The translations under genes and the position numbers were made by a program. From Streptosporangiaceae bacterium (GTDB taxonomy: Bacteria; Actinomycetota; Actinomycetes; Streptosporangiales; Streptosporangiaceae), in NCBI GenBank assembly GCA_025964695.1, contig JAOPYK010000200.1, forward strand, positions 1 to 64,000: a DNA stretch of 64,000 nt. The letters are read 5' to 3'. The notes below the pieces were generated by a model. That model saw only the letters and a list, made by a program, of their open reading frames with translations. It ran no database searches and was not told the origin of the DNA. This document shows, piece after piece, positions 26,408 to 32,623 of the stretch (position 1 is its first letter; every line of letters starts with the position of its first letter).

Positions 26408-27467
26408 ACGCCCGGCTGGACCGATCTCCATCAATCGTCCCAACGAGATGGGCTGGAGCGGATTCCCGACCTTTCTCAAGCAGCCCATCTGCCTGACCCC
26501 CGAGGACCTGCGGGCCGGGGGCATCGACATCGCCGTCTGCGGAGCGCCCTGGGACGGCACGGCCACCGGCCGGAACGGCACCCATCTGGGCCCGCGGGCC
26601 ATCAGGGAGTCCGACTACCTGGGGGTGCCGTTCGGGCATCTGGACGTACGGGTCAACCCCCTGGAGCACCTGAAGGTCGCGGACTACGGCGACGCCGACG
26701 TGCTGATCGGCAACACCGACGGCACCTACGACAACATCAGGGCCTTCGTCGCGGAGATCCTGGCCGGGGGAGCGACCCCGATCGTGCTCGGCGGAGATCA
26801 CGGCATCACCTGGCCGGCCGCGACGGCCGTCGCGGACGCGTACGGCCACGGCAAGGTCGGCATCGTCCACTTCGACGCGCACGCCGACACCGCGCCGGAC
26901 ATGCGGGGCAACCTGGCCGGGCACGGCACCCCGATGCGCCGGCTGATCGAGAGTGGGGCGGTGCCGGGCCGAAACTTCGTGCAGGTCGGCCTGCGGGGCT
27001 ACTGGCCCGATCCGCCGATCCTGGAATGGATGGAGGAGCACGAACTCCGCACCCATTTCATGGCCGAGATCCGCAAGGACGGCTTCGACGCCGTGTTGGA
27101 ACGCGCCCTGGACGAGGCACTGGACCAGGCCGACCACCTCTACATCTCGGTCGATGTGGATGTGGCCGACCCCGCGCACGCACCGGGGACCGGGACCCCG
27201 GAACCGGGCGGGCTGACGAGCGCCGAAGTGCTCCGCGCGGTACGGCGGCTGGCCGCCGAGGTCGGCATGGTCGGCATGGACGTGGTCGAGGTCAGCCCCC
27301 CGTACGACGTCGGCAACAACATCACCGCGCTCTTCGCGCACCGGATCGTGCTGGAGGCGCTGACCGGGACCGCGATGCGCCGGATCGGGCTCACCCAGCC
27401 CGACTACCTGGATCCGCGTTCGGCGGGCTCGGGGGAGCCGCACACGTTCCGCCCCAAGGAGGCATGA
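26400..27467 (+). CDS. arginase/agmatinase-family ureohydrolase, candidate guanidine hydrolase
   Basis: A 355-residue binuclear-metal amidinohydrolase. Metal ligands are visible: His134 (GGDHGITW), Asp159, His161 and Asp163 (HFDAHADT), Asp252 and Asp254 (SVDVDVADP), followed by APGTGTPEPGG. The N-terminal ~45-residue extension and the GLRGYWPD segment set it in the agmatinase-like branch that includes the nickel-dependent cyanobacterial guanidine hydrolase GdmH. Family enzymes release urea from agmatine, guanidinobutyrate, arginine or guanidine. The guanidine-I riboswitch upstream and the 8-nt overlap with the permease gene favour guanidine or a guanidino compound as substrate. Substrate identity is inferred. 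Confidence 0.85.
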   Translation: MSERPAGPISINRPNEMGWSGFPTFLKQPICLTPEDLRAGGIDIAVCGAPWDGTATGRNGTHLGPRAIRESDYLGVPFGHLDVRVNPLEHLKVADYGDADVLIGNTDGTYDNIRAFVAEILAGGATPIVLGGDHGITWPAATAVADAYGHGKVGIVHFDAHADTAPDMRGNLAGHGTPMRRLIESGAVPGRNFVQVGLRGYWPDPPILEWMEEHELRTHFMAEIRKDGFDAVLERALDEALDQADHLYISVDVDVADPAHAPGTGTPEPGGLTSAEVLRAVRRLAAEVGMVGMDVVEVSPPYDVGNNITALFAHRIVLEALTGTAMRRIGLTQPDYLDPRSAGSGEPHTFRPKEA

Positions 27468-27508
27468 CACGCGCACGAGCCGCGCATGAGTTTTGCAGGA
27501 CAGGACCA

Positions 27509-27541
27509 CGGCGGCGGCTCCCGCCAGGAACCCCGCCGCCG
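27509..27541 (+). other. intra-operon hairpin between ureohydrolase and isochorismatase-like genes
   Basis: CGGCGGCGG (27509-27517) and CCGCCGCCG (27533-27541) form a 9-bp stem in the only sizeable gap (123 nt) of the operon. It may attenuate or process the transcript and so set the enzyme ratio. Confidence 0.45.
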
Positions 27542-27590
27542 CGGGCCATCACAACCCCCGAATATACCGAACCAGGAGAGTGCGACCCTT

Positions 27591-28229
27591 ATGCCCGAGC
27601 AACCCCTGTTCGTCGGCGACCCGGTACTGGTCGTCGTCGATATCCAGTCAGACTGCATGGTGCCCGGCGGGGACTACGGCATCCCGCACATGGGCGGCTG
27701 GGAGGAGCGCGTCCCGCGCGCCGAGCGGCTGGTGGCCGCAGCCCGCGCCGCCGCCGTTCCGGTCGTCTTCTTCCAGGAGGTGCACCGCCGCAGCGGCGTG
27801 GACTTCGGCCGTGAGCTCGACGGCGTCGAGACCGCCCACTGTGTCGAGGGAGACCCCGGCACCGAGCTGTACCCCACGCTGGGGCCGGCCGACGGCGAGT
27901 TCCACATCGTCAAGCGCCGCTACTCCGGCTTCATCGGCACCGAGTTCGAGATCGTGCTGCGCGGCCTGGGGGTCTCCACCCTGGTGCTGATCGGCGGTCT
28001 GACCGACGTGTGCGTCCACTACACCTTCGCCGACGCGCACCAGCGCGACTATTACGCGCGGGTCGTCGAGGACTGTGTCGCAGGTTCGACCCAGGCCCGG
28101 CACGACGCCTCCCTGGACGCGATGGAGTACCTGCAGACCGGAGCACGGCGGACGACCGATGAGATCGTCGCCGCCTTCGAGGAACTGGCCGCCCAGCGGA
28201 CTCCGGTTCTCGCGGGGGTGGCGGGATGA
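27591..28229 (+). CDS. isochorismatase-like cysteine hydrolase
   Basis: A 212-residue member of the isochorismatase-like hydrolase superfamily with the catalytic triad Asp17 (VVDIQSDC), Lys108 (IVKRRYSGFIGT) and Cys141 (GLTDVCVHYT). The family includes nicotinamidase, ureidoacrylate hydrolase, biuret hydrolase and guanylurea hydrolase, which split amide or ureido bonds to ammonia. ATG 27591 follows AGGAGAG. Its stop codon overlaps the ATG of the binding-protein gene (ATGA), so it is embedded in the guanidine-riboswitch operon. A ureido- or guanylurea-type substrate is a reasonable inference; it is not proven by sequence. Confidence 0.87.
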   Translation: MPEQPLFVGDPVLVVVDIQSDCMVPGGDYGIPHMGGWEERVPRAERLVAAARAAAVPVVFFQEVHRRSGVDFGRELDGVETAHCVEGDPGTELYPTLGPADGEFHIVKRRYSGFIGTEFEIVLRGLGVSTLVLIGGLTDVCVHYTFADAHQRDYYARVVEDCVAGSTQARHDASLDAMEYLQTGARRTTDEIVAAFEELAAQRTPVLAGVAG

Positions 28230-29809
28230 CCTCACGGTTCTCGCGCACCGCCGGGGCCCTCACCGCGGCCGCCCTGCTCGGCCTGGCCGCGGCCTGCGGC
28301 GGATCCGGGGGAGGCGTCACGGCCAAGAGCACACCACCGGCCGACCACGTCCTGCACCTCAGCTTCCTGCAGGACCCGGGACAGCCACCGGACCCCGACA
28401 TCTACTATTCCGGCCAGGGCCTGCTGCTCACCACCAACCTCTACGAAGGGTTGCTGAAGTACCAGCCCGGCACCGCAGAACCGAAGATCGTGGCCTCGCT
28501 GGCGGAGAGCTGGACGGCGAGCAAGGACAACACGACCTTCACCCTGAAGCTGCGGAAGGGCGTCGTCTTCCACGACGGCACGCCATTCACCGCGGCCGCC
28601 GTCAAGCCGTCGTTCGACCGTCGGCTCGCGGTCAACCAGGGCCCCGCCTACATGGTCGCCGACGTCGCCTCGGTGACGACGTCGGGCGACTACGACGTGA
28701 CCATCAAGCTGAAGACCCCGAACGCCTCGTTCCTGGACTACCTGGCGGCGCCGTACGGGCCGAAGATGATGAGTCCGAAGGCGCTCGCCGCCAACGCGGG
28801 CAAGGACCACACGCAGACCTACATCCAGACCCACGATGTCGGCACCGGTGCGTACACGCTGACCGATGCCAAGGTCGGCTCGCATTACGCGATGAAGGCC
28901 TTCGACCAGTACTGGGGCGGCAAGCCCTACTTCACCTCGGTGGACATTCCCGTGCAGACCGACGCCTCGACCCAGCAACTGCTGTTCAACAAGGGGCAGC
29001 TGGCCGCGATCGTGCATGACCTGCCCGCGTCGGCGGTGAAGTCCTACCTGAAGGACGGCATCACCAAGACGTACTCGCTGCCCACGCTGATGTCGGACTA
29101 CCTCTACCTCAACCCCAACAAGGGCTTCCTCAAGGACAAGGCAGCGCGGGTGGCGCTCAACCAGGCCATCGACATCGACCAGATTCAGAAGCAGGTCTTC
29201 GAGGGTCGTGCCACCAAGGCCGCACAGGCCTACCCGGCGCACATGATGGCCGACGGCAAGGCACTGCAGGGCATCACGCGCGACCCGGCCCCCCTGCAGA
29301 AGCTGGTCGCCTCGCTACCGCCGGACCAGAAGACCATCACGATCGGGTACGACTCGGTCTCGCCGGACAACCAGACCGTGGCCAACCTGATGTCGGCCCA
29401 GTACTCCGCGCTGGGGCTCACCGCCAAGGTGCAGGCCTACCCGACCGCGACCATCTTCGGGTGGATCAGCGATCCGAAGGGCTCACCCGACATGCTGGTC
29501 ACCCTCGGCTGGCCGGACGCGGCTTCCCCGTACACCTGGTCGCACATCAGCTTCTCGCCGGACGGCGGGCTGAACTACCTGCACTGCAGCGACCCCGAGA
29601 TCACCAAACTGCTGCCCGACAACAAGCGGACCGGTTCGGTGGAGTCCTCGTCACGGATCGGGCAGCTCTCCGCCGCCACCGGCTGCTGGTACAACCTGGT
29701 CAACCAGAACGACTTCATGGTCGCTCAGCCTTGGCTCAAGGGGGTCGCGGAGTCGCACGTAGTGACCCAGCCCAACACCCTCTACCTGGCCGGCCTCTCC
29801 GTAGGCTGA
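28226..29809 (+). CDS. ABC importer substrate-binding lipoprotein, family 5 (DppA/OppA/NikA type)
   Basis: A 527-residue extracytoplasmic lipoprotein with a signal sequence ending in the lipobox LAAAC (Cys24). The body has SBP family 5 landmarks: NLYEGLLKYQPG, PKIVASLAESWTASKDNTTFTLKLRKGVVFHDGTPF (the family signature region) and a C-terminal LGWPDAASPYTW loop. It is the ligand-capturing partner of the permeases and fused ATPase and is last in the overlapping gene string (ATGA with the hydrolase gene). Ligands of this family range from peptides to nickel and cationic small molecules, so the cargo cannot be named from sequence. Confidence 0.9.
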   Translation: MTSRFSRTAGALTAAALLGLAAACGGSGGGVTAKSTPPADHVLHLSFLQDPGQPPDPDIYYSGQGLLLTTNLYEGLLKYQPGTAEPKIVASLAESWTASKDNTTFTLKLRKGVVFHDGTPFTAAAVKPSFDRRLAVNQGPAYMVADVASVTTSGDYDVTIKLKTPNASFLDYLAAPYGPKMMSPKALAANAGKDHTQTYIQTHDVGTGAYTLTDAKVGSHYAMKAFDQYWGGKPYFTSVDIPVQTDASTQQLLFNKGQLAAIVHDLPASAVKSYLKDGITKTYSLPTLMSDYLYLNPNKGFLKDKAARVALNQAIDIDQIQKQVFEGRATKAAQAYPAHMMADGKALQGITRDPAPLQKLVASLPPDQKTITIGYDSVSPDNQTVANLMSAQYSALGLTAKVQAYPTATIFGWISDPKGSPDMLVTLGWPDAASPYTWSHISFSPDGGLNYLHCSDPEITKLLPDNKRTGSVESSSRIGQLSAATGCWYNLVNQNDFMVAQPWLKGVAESHVVTQPNTLYLAGLSVG

Positions 29810-29819
29810 CCGTAGTCGG

Positions 29820-29872
29820 CTCGTGGCGGGCCCCGTACATCGATCCCCTTGCGGTGCGGGCCCCGCCACGAG
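29820..29872 (+). terminator. first hairpin after the guanidine operon
   Basis: CTCGTGGCGGG (29820-29830) pairs perfectly with 29862-29872 (11 bp). It starts 10 nt after the binding-protein stop codon. Confidence 0.65.
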
Positions 29873-29876
29873 TCGT

Positions 29877-29934
29877 GGGGCCGCGGGGACGCCCCTACCA
29901 CGCCGGAGCGCGGGGAGGGTGTCCCCGCGGCCCC
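29877..29934 (+). terminator. second hairpin after the guanidine operon
   Basis: GGGGCCGCGGGGAC (29877-29890) pairs perfectly with 29921-29934 (14 bp). It follows the first hairpin by 4 nt and ends 22 nt before the lactonase-like gene. Together they probably end the riboswitch transcript or strongly reduce readthrough. Confidence 0.65.
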
Positions 29935-29956
29935 GATCAAGAGAACAGGAGATCTG

Positions 29957-30769
29957 ATGGGAAGCGGTGTACGGCGGATCGTGCTGCTCACGCTCGGCTG
30001 GGAGGACCTGCCCAAGTCGGTGTCGGTGCACGGCGCGCCGCAGGACATCCGGATGCGCGAGCCGGTGCCGGGCGTTCTGCTGGAGGCGGACGGCGGCTGG
30101 GTGCTGCTGGACACCGGTTTCAATACCGCCCTGATCCGGGACCCGGAGCTGGCCCGCCGGTTCCATCCCGGTGGTTCCTACGCCTCGATACTTCCAGGGC
30201 CCGGTGAACCCCTGGAGGAGACGCTGGCCGAGGTCGGGCTCGAGCTCGCCGACATCCACGCGGTGGCGGTCAGCCATCTGCATCTGGACCACGCCGGTGG
30301 CCTCAAGCACTTCGCCGGGCGGGTTCCGGTGCACGCCCAGCGCACGGAGTTGGAGTACGGGCTCTCGAACCATCCGGAGCCGGAGAGGCACTCCATCTAC
30401 CGCGTCGACTTCGACGATCCACGCATCGACTGGCGGCTCGCCGACGGAGAGGTGGAGATCGCCCCCGGGGTCACCGCCGTGCCGACTCCCGGGCACACGC
30501 CAGGCCATCAGAGCTTCGTCGTTGATCTGGACGAATCGGTCGGTGGCGGTGGGTTCGTGTTCGCCTTCGACGCCGCCGACCTGACCGAGAACATCGACCA
30601 CGAGCTGGCCGTGGGCGGTTTCATCGACGTGGAACCCGAGGTCACCGTCGAGCAGATCCGCAAGCTCAAGGGCATCGCGGCCGCGAAGGGCTACGCGCTG
30701 ATCCCGGGCCACGACCCGGTGGTCTGGCCCGCCCTCACCAGCGAGTTCGCCACCCGCTTCCCGGCCTAG
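29957..30769 (+). CDS. metallo-beta-lactamase fold hydrolase, N-acyl homoserine lactonase-like
   Basis: A 270-residue MBL-fold enzyme with the dinuclear zinc motif SHLHLDHAGG (His107, His109, Asp111, His112), TPGHTPGHQS, an FDAAD ligand segment and a terminal PGHD. Spacing fits the AttM/AiiA-like lactonase group, but these proteins hydrolyse many lactones and esters. ATG 29957 has AGGAGAT upstream. It follows the guanidine operon on the same strand but is separated by two strong hairpins, so it is either a distal, weakly expressed member or independent. No acyl-homoserine lactone synthase is nearby. Confidence 0.82.
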   Translation: MGSGVRRIVLLTLGWEDLPKSVSVHGAPQDIRMREPVPGVLLEADGGWVLLDTGFNTALIRDPELARRFHPGGSYASILPGPGEPLEETLAEVGLELADIHAVAVSHLHLDHAGGLKHFAGRVPVHAQRTELEYGLSNHPEPERHSIYRVDFDDPRIDWRLADGEVEIAPGVTAVPTPGHTPGHQSFVVDLDESVGGGGFVFAFDAADLTENIDHELAVGGFIDVEPEVTVEQIRKLKGIAAAKGYALIPGHDPVVWPALTSEFATRFPA

Positions 30770-30784
30770 CGGCTGTTCCCGCTC

Positions 30785-30825
30785 TTCCGCGCCACCCGGG
30801 CCCGCCGGGCCCGGGTGGCACGGAA
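30785..30825. terminator. bidirectional terminator between lactonase-like and GNAT genes
   Basis: GCCACCCGGGCCC (30791-30803) pairs perfectly with 30807-30819 around a 3-nt loop. The stem is prolonged by TTCCG/CGGAA (30785-30789 with 30821-30825) after one mismatch. It lies between convergent genes, followed by AAAA on the plus strand. Confidence 0.85.
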
Positions 30826-30831
30826 AAGCCA

Positions 30832-31395
30832 TCACTCGTCGTCGGTGCCGAGGTCGGTGTGCAGGCGGACCATGGGCACCGGTTCGCCCAGGTCGAGCTG
30901 GCGCCGGGCGCCGTCCTCGGCCCAGCCCGCGGGCTCGAGGAATCCGCGCATCGCCCGGTCGGCGGGGAACACCCAGGTGACCATCTTCGTGACGGCGTCC
31001 TCCCGCACCAGGTCGACGGTGGCCGCCAGCAGCCGGCTGCCGTGCCCCGCCCGGCCCGCCATGGGGTCGACGAGCAGGGTGAGCAGTTCCGCCGTCGTCG
31101 CCGGATCGCAGTCGGCGTCCGCGGCCGGAGTGTGCGCGGCGAATCCGACCACGGTGTCGTCGGTCATGGTGTGCCGCTGTACGGCCACGAGCAGCCGGTG
31201 CCGCGGGCTCGGCGGTGCGGTGACGGCCTCGGCCCAGCGTTCCTGCCACACGGCCTGCGCCTCCGCGGTGGTCATCGCGGCCAGGGCGGGAGTGGGCACC
31301 ACACCGGCGTAGCCGGTGCGCCATGCCCGCACCTGGATGTCCGCGATCGTGGCGGCGTCCTCCTGCCGGGCGGGCCGTACACCGACATCAGCCAT
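30832..31395 (-). CDS. GNAT-family N-acetyltransferase
   Basis: A 187-residue acetyl-CoA-dependent acyltransferase. The fold begins VGVRPARQEDAATIADIQVRAWRTGYAGVVP, typical of the RimI-like GNAT branch. The acetyl-CoA loop is represented by GRAGHGSRLLAATVDLV (Q/RxxGxG/A), preceded by the strand LLTLLVDP. The acceptor is unknown. ATG 31395 has a GAGAGGAACC Shine-Dalgarno. It lies 48 nt downstream of the CGNR gene on the same strand and may be cotranscribed with it. Confidence 0.85.
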   Translation of the reverse strand: MADVGVRPARQEDAATIADIQVRAWRTGYAGVVPTPALAAMTTAEAQAVWQERWAEAVTAPPSPRHRLLVAVQRHTMTDDTVVGFAAHTPAADADCDPATTAELLTLLVDPMAGRAGHGSRLLAATVDLVREDAVTKMVTWVFPADRAMRGFLEPAGWAEDGARRQLDLGEPVPMVRLHTDLGTDDE

Positions 31396-31443
31396 CTGGT
31401 TCCTCTCCCCGTACGTCTCAGCGGGCCCAGACTAGGCCCCCGA

Positions 31444-32019
31444 TTACGGACCCGGGTCGGGGCGGCGGCGGGCACGGTAGGCGCGGGTCTTCGTACGGTT
31501 CCCGCAGACCCGCATCGAGCACCAGGCCCGCGAGCGGTTCTTGGAGGTGTCCAGGAAGGCCCACCGGCAGGTGTCCTCCTGGCAGACCTTGAGCCGGGCC
31601 CAGGTGCCGTCGGCCAGGCAGGTCATCATCGCCGCCGCGATCCGGGCCAGCCCGCCCTCGACGCCCTCCCGGACCGGCACCAGCACCGGCCGCTCCTCCT
31701 CGAAGGTCACCCGCAGCGGCAGCCGGGCGAGCGCGCCGTCCAGCTCGGGTGGCGCGTCCATGGCGTCCGGCCCGTGATGGCCGAGCATCGCCGCCCGCAG
31801 CCCTTCGCGCAGCCCGATCGCCGTCTCCAGGTCCGCGGCCCCGGCCGCCCGGGGCGGTCCCGGCCGGGACACGGTGCCGAGCAGGTCGTGCCGCCCCAGC
31901 CACTCGCCCAGCTTCTCGGGCGTGGTGATCTCATCGTCGTCGCACTCGACGTCGAGTGTGTTGACAAAGTCCTGCAGCAGCAGCGCGGCCTTCTGTTCGT
32001 CCATATCGAACACCATCAT
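31444..32019 (-). CDS. CGNR zinc-finger (ABATE domain) protein, probable regulator
   Basis: A 191-residue protein with an N-terminal ABATE-type domain (LLLQDFVNTLDVE followed by a helical, stress-sensor-like region). The C-terminal CGNR zinc finger has VCQEDTCRWAFLDTSKNRSRAWCSMRVCGNR with four Cys. Family members are thought to be DNA-binding regulators. ATGATG at 32019/32016 is assumed as start; ATG 32004 (MDEQ) is also possible, since no Shine-Dalgarno distinguishes them. It is divergent from the small ORF/VOC pair across a palindrome it may bind. Confidence 0.82.
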   Translation of the reverse strand: MMVFDMDEQKAALLLQDFVNTLDVECDDDEITTPEKLGEWLGRHDLLGTVSRPGPPRAAGAADLETAIGLREGLRAAMLGHHGPDAMDAPPELDGALARLPLRVTFEEERPVLVPVREGVEGGLARIAAAMMTCLADGTWARLKVCQEDTCRWAFLDTSKNRSRAWCSMRVCGNRTKTRAYRARRRPDPGP

Positions 32020-32033
32020 ATCGCGTTGACCGG

Positions 32034-32076
32034 TTGCAGAGACCGCGACACCGGCGTAACGTTTACACCGGTGTCG
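32034..32076 (+). promoter_or_regulatory. promoter with 9-bp palindrome between CGNR and VOC genes
   Basis: CGACACCGG (32046-32054) and CCGGTGTCG (32068-32076) are perfect inverted arms with a 13-nt spacer. A plus-strand promoter TTGCAG (32034-32039), 17 nt, TAACGT (32057-32062) lies across it, with its start site in the right arm. This is a good operator candidate for the divergent CGNR protein. Confidence 0.55.
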
Positions 32077-32094
32077 AAACACTCTGGAGGAACG

Positions 32095-32253
32095 ATGAAC
32101 GCCCTGCCTTACCTGGCGTACGCAGCGTTGAAGGAGAGCGGCCGCGACCGGGCTGGGAGCACCCGCCGGGCCCGGAGCACCGTCGCCCGGCCGAGCGACC
32201 GTGGCACCGGGCTCTACTGCCTGCGGGCGGCCGCGCGCAGGCCGGCCCGATGA
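32095..32253 (+). CDS. small 52-residue protein coupled to the VOC gene
   Basis: ATG 32095 has a strong Shine-Dalgarno (TGGAGGAACG) and the frame ends in ATGA shared with the VOC start. The protein begins MNALPYLAYAALKESGRDRAG and ends Arg/Ala-rich; no domain is recognised. The signals make it a real translated frame, as a small protein, a leader, or the stump of a larger gene. The palindrome upstream controls both genes. Confidence 0.5.
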   Translation: MNALPYLAYAALKESGRDRAGSTRRARSTVARPSDRGTGLYCLRAAARRPAR

Positions 32254-32603
32254 GTCCACGGGTCGCCGGCATCATCATCGACTCCGCCGATCTCGACGGA
32301 GCCGCCCGGTTCTGGGGCACTCTGCTCGATCTCAAGGTGACGTCCCGCGCAGACGACTGGCTGGACCTGGAGCGGCTGGGACCGGACGGTCCCATGCTGT
32401 CGTTCCAGCGGGTTCCGGAGCGGAAGAAGGGCAAGAACCGCCTGCACTTCGACCTCGACGTGCCCGACCTGGCCGCGGCCACCGCCCTCGCCGGCGAGCT
32501 GGGCGGCCGGCCGGCGAGCGGGGTGCAGGGTGCCCCCGCCGCCCCGTGGCAGGTCTGGCGCGACCCCGAGGGCAACGAGTTCTGCCTGATCACGGAGGGG
32601 TGA
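32250..32603 (+). CDS. VOC-superfamily (glyoxalase-like) protein
   Basis: A 117-residue vicinal-oxygen-chelate protein with two beta-alpha-beta-beta-beta modules: GIIIDSADLDGAARFWGTLLDL and LDVPDLAAATALAGELGG, ending VWRDPEGNEFCLITEG. This short glyoxalase/bleomycin-resistance-like type is common in actinobacteria, usually with unknown substrate. The start ATG overlaps the stop codon of the upstream 52-codon frame (ATGA). It converges on the MocR gene 20 nt further. Confidence 0.85.
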   Translation: MSPRVAGIIIDSADLDGAARFWGTLLDLKVTSRADDWLDLERLGPDGPMLSFQRVPERKKGKNRLHFDLDVPDLAAATALAGELGGRPASGVQGAPAAPWQVWRDPEGNEFCLITEG

Positions 32604-32623
32604 GCGATCCCCGGAGGAGCGCA

